Positions 12,890 to 24,114 of a stretch of DNA of 64,000 nt are shown piece by piece. Source of the DNA: Linnemannia schmuckeri (taxonomy: Eukaryota > Mortierellomycota > Mortierellomycetes > Mortierellales > Mortierellaceae); assembly GCA_029449235.1 (NCBI GenBank), contig JANATG010000003.1, positions 806,001-870,000 on the forward strand. Direction: 5' to 3'. Positions within the stretch are counted from its first letter, which is position 1, and each line of letters opens with the position of its first letter. The position numbers and the translations under genes were made by a program. The notes under the pieces are model-generated. The model saw only the letters and a list, made by a program, of their open reading frames with translations, was not told the origin of the DNA and did no database searches.

Positions 12890-12895
12890 TTTATT
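12890..12895 (-). terminator. Putative polyadenylation signal of FARS2
   Basis: AATAAA on the minus strand, 33 nt past the stop codon at 12928-12930. The convergent RING gene ends at 12793, so the two 3' ends lie within 135 bp. Confidence 0.45.
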
Positions 12896-12927
12896 TGACG
12901 ATAAGAAAAAATGGTATGGATTGGATT

Positions 12928-14624
12928 TTAACGAAGTTCGACCTTCATGCGGTTGACGACTTCGTCGCGGAGCTTCTCCTGGAGCACGTTGATCTCGTCG
13001 TTGGTGACGTTGCGGTCCATGGAGCGGTAATTGATTCTGTAGCACATGCTGCGTTTCTTGGTCTTTGGGTGTGTGAATTCGTCGATCTAAATACATATCG
13101 TAAGAGGAAGACAGAAAAGGTTAATGGAGGATGATCAAGAATTTATCACCCTGTTTCGATTGATTGTTATGAAGAAGAGATAGTAACAAAAAATAACATA
13201 CCAATTGGACGTCCTCGACAATGTCACCGGCAACATCTCGAACGATCTCACAAAAGTTGTTCTCGTGGAACTGATCATTGGACCAAAAGGAGATATCCTT
13301 GATACAGGCAGGGTACTTTGAAAAGGGTTTGAACTTTTGAATAGTACCGGGCTCAAACTGACGCAAGAAGCGTTCATCCTTGGACCAGAACAGACGTATG
13401 TCCGGGATACCAAACAGCACCAAAGCCAGACGCTCAAGACCCAGTCCAAAAGCCCATCCAATCTTGTCGGGTTTGCCAGCATTGTTCAAGATATCCTGAC
13501 GAATGACTCCACACCCCAGAACCTCAAGCCATTTGCCCTGGTAGAGAATCTCCATCTCCCAACTGGGCGATGTGAAGGGAAACTGGGCGTCTATCCAGCG
13601 GACCTGGAGGTCTTTCTCATGGGAGAAGAGCTTGCGGACCATCATGTTGAGAGAGTGCTTCAAGTGGTCAGCAGTCGCGAGCATGGCAGCCTCGTCATGG
13701 CAGTCCTGCTTGGGGTTCTCGGGGGTGATCAATGTGGTGTCGGTGGTGTGGACGGATCCCGAAGCTGCAGATGTGGATTGAGCAATCTCTTTACGGATCA
13801 CATCAACGGCGGTCTTAACATCAAACAACTGTGCACCCTCCATCTGGTGGAAGACAGGGTAATGGCTGGCATCAATCTCGTCTCTCCGGTAGACATCCGC
13901 CGTGACGAGGATCTTGTCTGACTCGGTCATGACCTGCAACTGGTGGGCCGAGGTGTGTGTCCTCAGCATAGTCTTCTCGTTCAAGTAATAAGTATCCGTG
14001 ACGGCGCGTCCAGGATGATCATCCGAGAAGCAGAGATCGTCAAAATTCTCCTTTGTCGTGACGACGGGTGGGAAGGTATCGTAGTGTTTGAAACCGGGAA
14101 ATCCCGAGGCGATCAGGTCCTTGATAATGGCGATGGGGTGCTTGGGGATGAGATGCAGTTGGCGGGTGGTCTTTTCGAGGATGGTGGGGGTGACGTTGGT
14201 GAATTTGTCAGAGGGGTAGGTCTTTCCGCCGACTGTGATGTTGTCAGGGGTGATCACTGGTGTCTCCTTCATTGGATTCGATTCTATCGAATAGGTAGAT
14301 CGTAATTAATTAGATAAAAGCGCGTCGTATGAAGTACAAGCCTTTAATGTTGTCGAGGGCGACTATGATTTCGCGTAGAAGATATGTTTTTCTCATATCA
14401 ATTTTTGATCATCGATCTAAAATATCCATACCGACTTCAGACGTGAATCTAAGGGGTGTGGTATGGAAAGAAGCGGTGAGGGTAGGACGAAGGGTGCGCT
14501 GCAAAACAGCCCTGGCACTCCGGCTGGTTGTGCTTGAAAGCAAAGTCCTGACAGTAGGTGCAGCTGCTGCCGAGCGAAGTGCACGACTGCTCTGAGTCGC
14601 AGCCCTGAACATTCCTGAAGCCAT
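12928..14624 (-). CDS. MSF1/FARS2: Mitochondrial phenylalanyl-tRNA synthetase
   Basis: Three exons (14624-14432, 14283-13202, 13086-12928) give 477 aa, as expected for the monomeric mitochondrial enzyme that charges tRNA-Phe. Exon 1 is an Arg/Ser/Ala-rich, acid-free presequence ending SFHTTPLRFTSEV, typical of matrix import; the start at 14624 gives the cleanest presequence. Exon 2 holds the class II core: HPIAIIKDLI, TMLRTHTSAHQ, SPSWEMEILYQGKWLEVLG, and motif 3 WAFGLGLERLALVLFGIP. The C-terminal ferredoxin-fold anticodon-binding domain begins near KPFSKYPACIKDISFW and runs through exon 3 to VVNRMKVELR. A TATAAA lies 67 bp upstream. The gene diverges from PSD1, another mitochondrial gene, across 299 bp. 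Confidence 0.96.
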
Positions 14625-14690
14625 TCTCGGTTGATGTTGAATGAATGAAGAACGAAAGGAAGGTTGATCAACTTGCCCTGAGAAGTTGGC

Positions 14691-14696
14691 TTTATA
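14691..14696 (-). promoter_or_regulatory. Possible TATA box for FARS2
   Basis: TATAAA on the minus strand, 67 bp before the FARS2 start codon and inside the 299-bp region shared with PSD1. Confidence 0.35.
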
Positions 14697-14923
14697 CTTT
14701 TCTTCTCCCGGCCACTTCTCGGGCTCAACTTTTGATGAATCTGAAGCAGTCACCCTTGATCGTTTTTTCCCATTTTCGTCAAGCTCAGCCACTTTCCGGC
14801 GGGAGAAACGGGCGCGTTTGGAAAAAAAAGGAAATAAAAAAAAATGTCAGCTTGCAGGTTTGTTGTTCCATTACACACGCACGCGCTCTTTCCCTCTCAA
14901 GGACCAACCAACTCATTTCGACG

Positions 14924-16789
14924 ATGCAACGTGCCATGATGCCCTTTCCGAGGGCAGTCCTCCGCAGCACCACCCTCGGAGCCATGCCCCTTCGTCACAG
15001 TACAGTTACCACCACCACACATGTCCGTTCTTCATTACTTTTGCAGCGCAACTTTCACGCCTCGAGACAGCGCTTGGCTCAAGAGACCTCAAGCAAGGAG
15101 TCCTACGGCAGTACGTTATCATTCTATACGACATGGACAAAGACACATTGATACAATGGAGAATACTACTGCTTTGTCGCAGTAGCAAGTCAATTAATTC
15201 TTGTTCGTATTTTGTTGGATGTGAATAAATAGCTCGCGTGAGGAAGGCGTGGCAGGATACACCAATCAAGTGGTCGCCCATCCCCATCGGATTGGGCCTC
15301 GCCTTTATCACCTTCCTGCAGTACAGCAAGATTATGAAGCGCGAATCTGAGAAGGACCATGACCCATCAAAAGCCCTCATCGTCGGCCCATGGCATGTAA
15401 GTCCAAACAAAAACGAGAGATAAATGTAAAATAATGATTTGATTCTTAGCATGGCAAGCTAACAACAACCTTGCTTTCTTCATGTACCGACCTTATAGGT
15501 TCATGTGATTAGCGAGTTGCCATTAAAGTCGATATCAAGACTTTGGGGCGCTTTCAACAGTATTACGTTGCCCATGTGGTTCCGTGTTCCAGGATTTAAG
15601 TTGTACAGCTGGATCTTTGGATGCAACCTAGAGGAAATGAAGGATCCGGACCTGACCCACTATAAGAACTTGGGCGAGTTTTTCTACCGTGAATTGAAGG
15701 ATGGCGCCCGCCCTATTGATTACAGTGCTGCCTTGGTATGTTCCTTATTGAGTATACAACGTGTGCTTGACATGTGTGTACTCGATTCCATTGTAAAGCT
15801 AATTAACTAACGACCGTATTTCTTGGTAACGATATGATATAGGTCTCTCCCTCGGATGGAAGAGTTTTCCATTTCGGATTGGTGGATGGGTCAAGGGTGG
15901 AGCAGATCAAGGGCATGTCGTATTCATTGGACCAGTTCTTGGGAGCGCATAAGGCTAGCGAAACCGCTGAGATCCTCAAGGCTACCCACTCTGCCAACAT
16001 TGTAGACGAGGAGGAATTCGCCGAGGTCAACGGAATCAGCTACACATTGGACAGCCTCTTGGGACACGACAAGCAGACGACTATTGAACACAAGAAGCAG
16101 GACTCACAGGGCAACGTTGTACCCAACACTGAGGCCGATCAGAAATCAAAGACTGGCGATGACAGGGAAGAGTTGACGTTGCGGCCAGGAAATGCGCTCT
16201 TTTTCTGTGTTATTTACCTCGCCCCCGGAGACTACCACCGCTTCCATTCGCCCACCAACTGGGTCGCAGAGACCAGACGTCACTTCTCGGGAGAGCTCTA
16301 TTCGGTTTCGCCCTGGATGGTTAAGCAATTGCAGGATTTGTTTGTATTGAACGAGCGTGTTGTCTTGTTGGGCAAGTGGCGCCATGGATTCTTCTCTATG
16401 GTCCCTGTTGGAGCCACCAACGTTGGAAGCATTGTCCTCAACTTTGACAAGGTAAGACGCAACGTTTGAAATTGAGGACTTAGTGCGTGCTTCTTTTTGT
16501 TTGTTGTCGCGACTGAACGCCAATATTTACTTTGATTGTCACATCGTAACTGTAGGAGCTCCGTACGAACCGCAGGGAGGATAACCGCAATCGTGGACAT
16601 GGAGAATTGGTGTACAGCGGTGTGAGCCGAGTGTTGAACGGCCAGCCTTTGCATGTTGGAGAGGAGATGGGTGGCTTCAAGCTTGGATCGACTGTTGTCC
16701 TTGTCTTTGAGGCGCCCGAGAACTTCAAGTTTGTGATTGAGCCCGGTCAATATGTAAAGATGGGTCAGCCTCTTGGAAAGATCGAATAA
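14924..16789 (+). CDS. PSD1: Phosphatidylserine decarboxylase, mitochondrial
   Basis: Five exons (14924-15110, 15233-15396, 15499-15735, 15843-16451, 16556-16789) give 476 aa. The enzyme decarboxylates phosphatidylserine to phosphatidylethanolamine in the inner mitochondrial membrane. The N-terminus is a basic presequence (about 60 aa, with RNFHASRQRLAQ), then one membrane helix (IPIGLGLAFITFL). The core has VSPSDGRVFHFG, YLAPGDYHRFHSP with the catalytic-region His, and VGATNVGSIVLNFD. The C-terminal alpha-subunit site is LGST at 442-445 in GFKLGSTVVLVFEAP; self-cleavage before Ser444 makes the pyruvoyl group. An insert of about 70 aa (HKASETAE to DDREEL) is hydrophilic. The stop codon overlaps an AATAAA hexamer. 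Confidence 0.97.
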
Positions 16790-16933
16790 AAGAACGACCT
16801 ACCCTTAAGCATTATTTTTGAGTTCACACTTCCAAGGCTGTATTTATTTCGATCAATTATCACTTGCCAACGGTTTGGGTTTCATGGCTCATCTTTCTCC
16901 ACTCTTTATTCACACTTCACATCTACATCACAC

Positions 16934-17759
16934 ATGGCGGCAACAACATGGCCGGAGCAGGCCATCAAGTGGTTCTCTATAACATTTATCGGATTCTCAG
17001 TCACGGTGCTTCTCCTCTATACCGTTTTTATGTCGTACTTCAATTCCAAGATAACGGACGGCTTTATGAGGAACCGGGATCGCGTCTTTGAGGAGCTTTA
17101 TCAGGAGAAGAAGAAGAAGGCGACGACGTCGGCTGAGGGCAGTTCAAGCAAGGACACAGAGGGCCAAGATAGCAAGGGGAAGGAGGGTGAGGATGAGAAG
17201 AATGCTCCTTATCTTATTGCAGGATTCTTTCATCCTTACTGGTATGCACATCAATACCGTCCTAGTCATTGTAGATGAAGTTCTTGAAGGGATGCTGAAT
17301 GCTAAGTTATATGAAGCTGCCATGGCTGACTCTATGCATTTTTCTCATTTTCATCTATTAGCAATGCGGGAGGCGGCGGAGAACGTGTGCTCTGGACAGC
17401 AATTAGAGACATTCAACAAAAGTACCCTCACGTAGTGTCGGTTGTCTACACCGGCGACACGGATGTCAACAAGCAGGATATTCTGGAGAGAGTTCGCACC
17501 CGATTCAACATTGACCTGGACCCCTCCCTTGTTGGATTCGAGTTTTTGAAAAAGCGATTCTGGGTTGAGGATGCGAAATGGCCTCGGTTTACACTTATTG
17601 GTCAGAGTATTGGATCGATGCTTTTAGGCTGGGAGGCTCTGAAGTGTGTTGTTCCTGACATTTGGATCGGTAAGTGGACAATAATTCGGGATGAACAATT
17701 ACTTTGTTATTTACCTGGCAGGTTACTTGGGAAGTATGAGAAGGAGTTAAACTTAAACA

Positions 17760-17799
<40 letters not shown>

Positions 17800-19096
17800 T
17801 ATTTCTCGACCCATATTTATAGATACGATGGGATACGCATTCACCTACCCAGCGGCCAGGTTGTTTGGAGGATGTCAAGTGGTCGCCTACGTCCACTACC
17901 CAACCATCAGCTCAGACATGATCGGACGTGTCGCCAGTCGCGAGAGTGGCCACAACAACGCCAACGAAGTCGCTAAATCCTCGCTCTACACCGCCCTGAA
18001 ACTCGTCTACTACCGTCTCTTTGCTTTGATCTACGCCCTCGTCGGGAAATTCTGCCATGTCGTCATGACCAACTCTTCATGGACAAAGGGACATATCGAC
18101 TCACTCTGGGGGATCAAATCGACAGTGGTTTACCCTCCCTGTGACACTGAGGCGTTCAAGGATTTCCCGTTGCATGATCGGGAAAGGATTGTGGTCAGTG
18201 TGGCCCAGTTCCGTCCTGAGAAAGGGCATCCTCTGCAGTTAGATGCTATGGCGCAGCTGTTGAAAGATCATCCCGAGTATCGTCAGAAGGCTGATGGATC
18301 GGAGAAGAACCCCAAGGCGGTTCAATTGGTGATGGTTGGAAGTGCTCGTAACGAGTCGGACAGTAACAGGATCAAGCAGTTGAAGGAGAAGGCTGCCCAG
18401 CTTGGCATCACGGTATGTAGAAGGATGTTTTGACGGGATCTATGTTCAACGACAATGAATGCCCTGTAGGGTAGAAGTACTGACTTCACTCTTTTGGTCA
18501 ACTTTTTTAAACCGATCTAGGACAATGTCACGTTTGTTGTCAATGCTCCTTTTAGCGAGCTTCAGGCTTGGTTGGCACGCTCCAAGATTGGCATTCATGC
18601 CATGTTGGATGAGCACTTTGGCATCGGTGTTGTTGAATATATGGTACGTTGGCAGGAATTTCTCTATCAACCTGCTTTGCAAAATAGTTGACCATTGAAT
18701 CATAACCACCTATTTTCCCTTTCAATTCTGATACCTTGACAGGCTGCAGGATTGGTCCCAGTGGCGCACAATTCGGCGGGCCCTAAGATGGACATTGTGC
18801 GACCTTACAACAACAAGCCCACCGGATATTTGGCCTCGACCCCTCAAGAGTTTGCAGATGCGATCGAGAAGGTGTTATCCGCGGGCGATTCGACCTTGGA
18901 TATGCAACTCCGTGCCAGGGACAGTGTTCAGGAACGGTTCTCGGAGAAGGTCTTTGGAGATGGGTTCCAGAAGTGCCTTCACGAGGCGCTCTCCCGCGAG
19001 GCGATTACTATCTATGGGCGGTATATGATTGATCCTCCAGAGGGCGGGTGGCCCTCCTTAGTAGAAGAGGATAAGAAGAAGAAGAAGGACAAGTAG
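16934..19096 (+). CDS. ALG11: GDP-Man:Man3GlcNAc2-PP-dolichol alpha-1,2-mannosyltransferase
   Basis: Five exons (16934-17241, 17362-17669, 17823-18412, 18521-18643, 18743-19096) give 560 aa. ALG11 adds the fourth and fifth mannoses to the dolichol-linked N-glycan precursor on the cytosolic face of the ER, using GDP-mannose. An N-terminal membrane anchor (about 15-35) is followed by a charged linker, then the glycogenin/GT4-type signature HPYCNAGGGGERVLW (Cys split by intron 1), DTMGYAFTYP, AYVHYPTISSDM, and in the second Rossmann half VVSVAQFRPEKGHPLQL, DEHFGIGVVEYMAAGLVPV and AHNSAGPKMDIV. The C-terminus is a short Lys tail. Intron 2 contains a 36-T run. Confidence 0.96.
17762..17797. repeat. 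36-bp T run inside ALG11 intron 2
   Basis: An uninterrupted T homopolymer sits about 25 nt upstream of the exon 3 acceptor, acting as, or interfering with, the polypyrimidine tract. Confidence 0.9.
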
Positions 19097-19283
19097 AAAA
19101 CAACATCCAAATACACTTTTTTGGTTTTTTTTTGCTAGCTTATGATCCAGGAACAACACGTGATTTGAGGACCACTGTTATATTTTTTTATTTTTGGTTG
19201 TCTTAGGGACAATTAACCATTGTGATCACCTCTATCCTTTATTCTTCTCCTCCCCGTCCAAAACACTTCTGCTCCGCATCAAT

Positions 19284-21344
19284 ATGGCTCCACCTCCACC
19301 TCCACCACCACCCCCAGGCGGCGGTCCTCCTCCTCCACCTCCACCTCCCAGCGGCGGCGCTCCTGCTGCTCTCCCACCACCAGCCTCCAAGGACAGAAAC
19401 GCGCTTCTATCACAGATCCAAAGTGGCACCCGGCTCAAGAAGGCCGTTACCAACGATCGCTCTGCTCCTGCCGTCTGTATGCCCTCTTTTCTTTCGTTTT
19501 TTGGGGCTTGTTTGTATGCATGTGATACAGGTGATAGTCTACCTCCAGGTTGGGAGGAGCAAACTAACGTCGTCCTTTGGATTTGGTTTATTTTATTATT
19601 TTTTTGAAACACAGCAACGCCAAAGTCTAGCGTTGGTGGCGCTGGAGCGTTACCGAGACCACCTGCAATAGGCAGCACTGCAGCACCAACAGCAGGAGCA
19701 GGAGCAGGAGCACCACAGCTTGGAGGACTGTTTGCGGGAGGCATGCCAAAGCTCAAGAGCCGAAGCGGCGGATTTGATACCGGAGGTAGGTTGACTTTTT
19801 TTTTAGACACACACTCACTCGCAAATGAGCAACAAACTGTCTATGCGCGACAGACAAACGAATGAGCAGAGAAGGGAGTCGCAATTCGCGTTTTTGGAAA
19901 TGAATAAACAGCCCACTTCCAATCAACTCATTCACAAAAAGGACGATCAACCACCCCTCCACCCCATCACTTTTCCTTCCTTGCCATTGCAGTCAAAGAA
20001 AAAAAAAACAAGCGTAAAGGGGCGGTTGTCTGTCGCCTTGTCACGAGTCTGGGCTGGTTGTACAATACACGCCCGTCAGTTTTCCTTGCGCTCGTCTGTC
20101 CCCTTTATCTTTTGATCACAGTTAGGACGGATGACAGCAGCCCCTCTTTTTTTATCTCTCTCCTGGATAAGGGTTGACTGACTTTCTTACCCTTGCTAAC
20201 CCTGAACACCCTCACCTTTTTATTCTTGTTACCGCATATATAGCTGACCATGGCACAAGTAACGGTTCAAGCAATGAGACACCCGCAAGTGAACTACCCA
20301 AACACCTACCTCCAACAGATCACTGTGCAGGAAAACCTGTAACACCGACCAGAACACCGCCACCACCTGCTCGCAATACACCCATGATTCCAACCCACTC
20401 AGCCTTAGCTACACCATCCTCCCTCCTAAACAGGAATTCATCAGGCAGATCGGTCCCTGCTCCACCTACTACTAATGGCTCCTCTTCCTCAGGAAGTGGT
20501 CCTGGACGGGTAGTTCCACCTCCCCCTGGACGAACATCCCTTTTAGCAACTCCTCCAAATCTTTCAAGGTCTCCGGCACCTCCAGCACCGCCGTCACGAA
20601 AGACCGGAGGAGGAGGGCCTCCTCCACCACCACCAGCCAGGAGCACTGGATCATCGCCTGCTCCTCCTACAACGCCTTCTCGACCAACACCTGGATTACC
20701 TAACCGTGCATCTCCTCAACAACCAGCACGAGCTTCGCCAGCGCCTCCTCCTGGAATCAATGGATTGCCTTCGCCTATTGTCACTGCTACCCCACCCAAC
20801 AGGGCTCGTTCTCCACCTATAACCCCTGCTGCCACATCACCTGCATTCCCTGGAATAGGCGGCAGACCTCGGTCTGGGTCTGCACCTCAACGACCAACCA
20901 CCGCCATCAAAGCACGTAAGTGGCCCTGTTACAGCTTGCCCAGAACTCATACATGAGATTACTGTTGCTCTTATACATTATTTTGTTCTGACACCTGCCT
21001 TTATTTTTCTCCTGTGCGTATCAAAAAGCTGAACCGCCAGCAACAGAAGGGCGGTGGACATTTAGAGCCGCCTCTGATTTTCCATCCCCCATGTCATTTC
21101 AGAACCATGGACCCAGAATATACCCCAGTGGCAATTCTTCAGGAAGTGGTAAGTTGCCTTTTTTTTCTCGATCTTGAAATCAAGTAGTAGATTTGAAAAC
21201 TGCTTGTGGCTGAAGGCTCATCAATGTGCGCTGTTTTCCTCTCCTTGTTAATGAAAACTAGCCATTCCGTTGGATTTGACAGCGCTGGCTGGCGTTGCGG
21301 CGGGTCGAGTCCCTCCGCCGCCTCCTATCACTGGCTTCCGTTAA
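19284..21344 (+). CDS. VRP1: WIP/verprolin-type WASP-interacting protein
   Basis: Five exons (19284-19476, 19615-19785, 20244-20915, 21029-21148, 21262-21344) give 412 aa. The N-terminus is polyproline (profilin-binding type), then a single WH2 actin-binding motif (about 36-62: DRNALLSQIQSGTRLKKA). The middle (about 122-345) is Pro/Ser/Thr-rich with many PPPP and PxxP sites for SH3 partners. Near the C-terminus, GRWTFRAASDFPSPMSF then RIYPSG matches the WASP WH1-binding motif of WIP proteins. All three functional modules are present, so the protein should bind G-actin and WASP at cortical patches and at hyphal tips. The acceptors for exons 3 and 4 were chosen by phase. Exact exon edges in the low-complexity middle are slightly less certain. 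Confidence 0.92.
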
Positions 21345-21543
21345 GTTTGCATGTTTGTTCAGCCTAATAAAAACATCATGTACGATATTAATTGACTCTT
21401 GGTATGTGTTTCTGTTCCTCAGTCAGTTTTTATTGTGTGTATTCAAAAATGTCTGTATACAAGTTTCCGTATTCTCAAGGAGTCAGATTCGTAGGTGGTT
21501 GCATCAATGGCCTTTCTTGGCTGTTCTCTGTCCGATTGCTCGT

Positions 21544-22221
21544 TCAGTACTGTGAAGCAGAGGTCGCGCAGTAGTCAGGAGTACCAGGACCGGCATTGAT
21601 ACACCGGTAGGGGCAAGGACCGAGATTGACACCGTAGGATCCAATAAAGTAGTACAGATTGTTGCGGACGTACTCGCCTTGTGGGGGGCGACCACCTCCA
21701 CCTCTGCCACCATCTCCACTGCCGCCACCAAGTCCACCATCGATCGCGCTGGGGGAGCCATCAAAGGCGTCCAAGTTGGCCTGACCACGACCATCGCCAC
21801 CACTTCCACCACCATACTGGGCGTTCAGGGTCTTGCCGCAGTAGAGACCATTGCCCGAGGGGAGACGTTCAGGAACCTTGGCAGGCCCACCGCCAACACA
21901 GTAGTTTTGTTGGCAGTCACCTTGAGGACATGAAGCGATCCGGACGGCGTAGGCATCGGAGGATGGGCAGATGAATTGGTCGGCTTGTAGGTTTCCGCCG
22001 AGTGCTCCTGGACCGGGACTGCCGCCACGGGATTGGGGGTTGGGAGAGGTGTCGGAGGATGCAAAGACGATGGTGCTTTTGCAGAAGAAGCCTGGGATTG
22101 AGCATTGGAGCGGGCGTGGGCGTCCTGCGGTGGCGGTGATTGTGAGGCTATTTGCGTATGCGGAGACTGATCCTAAGATGGAAAAGAAGAGTCCGAGGGT
22201 GAGAGAGTGATTGAGAATCAT
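21544..22221 (-). CDS. Secreted cysteine-rich protein, unknown function
   Basis: Single exon, 225 aa. The start at 22221 gives a clear signal peptide (hydrophobic LTLGLFFSILGSVSA, cleavage likely after about residue 21); an in-frame Met 39 codons upstream would destroy this, so it was rejected. The mature part has many Cys, including CSIPGFFC, ICPSSDAYAVRIASCPQGDC and QNYC, a Gly-rich middle (about 145-180), and a C-terminal Tyr/Cys segment ending GPCPYRC. A TATAAA lies 80 bp upstream. I do not recognise the family. Size, Cys content and signal peptide fit an apoplastic or wall-associated small secreted protein; effector or wall roles are guesses. It converges on the verprolin gene across 199 bp. 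Confidence 0.85.
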   Translation of the reverse strand: MILNHSLTLGLFFSILGSVSAYANSLTITATAGRPRPLQCSIPGFFCKSTIVFASSDTSPNPQSRGGSPGPGALGGNLQADQFICPSSDAYAVRIASCPQGDCQQNYCVGGGPAKVPERLPSGNGLYCGKTLNAQYGGGSGGDGRGQANLDAFDGSPSAIDGGLGGGSGDGGRGGGGRPPQGEYVRNNLYYFIGSYGVNLGPCPYRCINAGPGTPDYCATSASQY

Positions 22222-22300
22222 GGTTTGTTGTGTGGATGTTGTGAGTGTGGGGTGACTGGAAGAGAAGAAGTTCGTTTTGGTAGCAGGGGCCCAAGGTTCA

Positions 22301-22306
22301 TTTATA
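22301..22306 (-). promoter_or_regulatory. TATA box of the secreted Cys-rich gene
   Basis: TATAAA on the minus strand, 80 bp upstream of the start codon at 22221, in a position typical for a short-leader, strongly expressed fungal gene. Confidence 0.5.
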
Positions 22307-22561
22307 CTTCGGAGAACAAGGAGAATTGATGAGGACACGACAACTAGTCAATCCTTCGGGTAGATGATGGTCAACCTTGGTATAATCGTCTATTTTTTTT
22401 TATTCCCCGGGGCCAGCCAAAAGAAAATACCAGGATTTTTCTATGCCATTATTACTACTTCCACTCGCCTTGCCCCATGCATCGAATTGATGCTTACAGT
22501 TGATGTTTTTGGACGAGGAGGAAGAAAGAGGAGAGGAGAGGAAAGTATGATCCTGTTTGAT

Positions 22562-23336
22562 TTAAGCGGCTCCTTGGGTAGCAAACAGCATCTGGGATCT
22601 CCTCGCGGCGACGGCGTCCAGTTGTCTCTGCAGGTTGGCAATCTGGCTCTTCAAAACTGCGATGTCTTTCTCTGTTTGTGCTAAATAAAGAAATACATCA
22701 ACAGAATCGGAGGAATGTAGGAACATGTGTCAGCAATCAATAAACAAGGTATGGAAAACGGATCTTCAGCGTTCAGCGTTCGGAGACATCGATTCGGATC
22801 TGATTTTTCACCAATAGGGGCGCAACATCGCTATGCACCAAGGTTGGGAGGAGGGGTTCTTTTGGTTACCTTTGAGCTCGGCGTTAGCCTTGGCAGCAGC
22901 AGCGGCGGCGGCTTTTGCGGCTGCGACGACATAGTCGCGGTGGTAGGTCTCTTTTCCGATGCGCCATTGGTGTTCCATGGCCCGGCATTCGGTCGTCAAC
23001 TGGACCACTTCCGTCTGCAAGTTTGGTCTATCGTTTTTTGTAGGATGGTGACACACCACATAAAATAATGATTTGAGTTTAGATTTTTTTTGGTCGCGAA
23101 AAAAGAAAACCTCGTGTCAAGTCTCTCGTCGCGTTTTTGGGAAAATCAAATATCGAGAAATATCAATTAGAATGAAGAGAAGGAAGGATGGAAAGGGGAA
23201 GAAGAAAAGAACGTACCGTCGACTGTCGTTGATATGGAGGAGAAGGAGCTGACGCTGCTTTTCGGTCAGCGCCTTTCTTGAAGTTAACAATGCCTCTGTC
23301 GATCGTTCAAGCTAACCAAAGGGGACACCCAAAACG

Positions 23337-23376
<40 letters not shown>

Positions 23377-24114
23377 ACTTTTCACTGTTCCTACGTGATA
23401 AAAGTAAGACGTCAATTTTTTCATTCGTGAAAAGGAAAGTCCCGTATATTACCTCAAGAAGGGCAGTCCGCTCTTGTTCGAAACCAGGTTGACCCTGCTG
23501 AAGGTCCGCAAACCGGTCCCTGAAGTAGATGAGCTCGCCTGCGAGATTAAGTTGCATCAGTGCTGCCACAGGGCGGATCAGCGCCTCGGCCGAGAATTCT
23601 GGTTCGACGTATTGTGTATTGTAGCTGTTCTCGTGCTGATGATACTGGCTATCCTCAGATTGTTCTTGTTCCTGTTCTTCATGCGTACAGTCATCGGTCG
23701 GCCCCTGAGGCGCCTCTGCATATTCTTCGAGATCTTCAGCGTATGCATCATCCTGTGCTGCAGCAGAAGGAGGAGTATCTTCAAAATCGGCCTCTGCGTA
23801 GAAGGAGTTGGGTCTTTGAGATTTCTGGAGAGGCGCTACTCGAGCCTCTGCAGCAGGAACAGCGGGAGCTTCAGGAAAGGGCCTGGATGACGAATGGGGT
23901 GTGATTTGAGAAGTTTGGCTCCGGATTGTGCTCGAGCTGCGTGGAGGAGGAATTGGAGCCGTGCTGTGGAGAGTTGGCTTTTTTTCACGTATCATGAAAG
24001 AGGAGAAGGTCAAAATACAACGTTGAAAGCCGCCTTGGGAGCATAACCACTTTGTATCGGAAAAAACGAAGCTGTAAGTACCTGAAATGGGATGGGTCGT
24101 TCGAAGGTATTCAT
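22562..24114 (-). CDS. Coiled-coil protein, unknown
   Basis: Five exons (24114-24082, 23977-23453, 23311-23217, 23027-22870, 22680-22562) join in phase to give 309 aa. I do not recognise the family. The N-terminal half is disordered (Ser/Pro-rich, then acidic with EEQEQEQSED). The C-terminal half is helical: ALMQLNLAGELIYFRDRFADL, then LLTSRKALTEKQRQLLLLHI, an Ala-run helix VAAAKAAAAAAAKANAEL, and a last heptad-like stretch (KDIAVLKSQIANLQRQLDAV). The shape suggests a cytoskeletal or septum scaffold, but nothing shows that directly. Exon 1 encodes only 11 aa; its junction to exon 2 (acceptor after a run of A) is the weakest splice call. Intron 2 carries a 37-A run on the + strand. Confidence 0.82.

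Noticed and set aside
14625..14792. Longer FARS2 start (Met at 14792)
   Set aside because: It would put a charged, Lys/Glu-rich stretch before the mitochondrial presequence and include the putative TATA box.
22222..22338. Longer start for the secreted Cys-rich protein
   Set aside because: It would bury the signal peptide and include the TATA box at 22301-22306.
24051..24081. Alternative 30-nt intron after exon 1 of the coiled-coil gene
   Set aside because: Too short for the spliceosome; a phase-matched acceptor 104 nt from the donor gives a normal intron.
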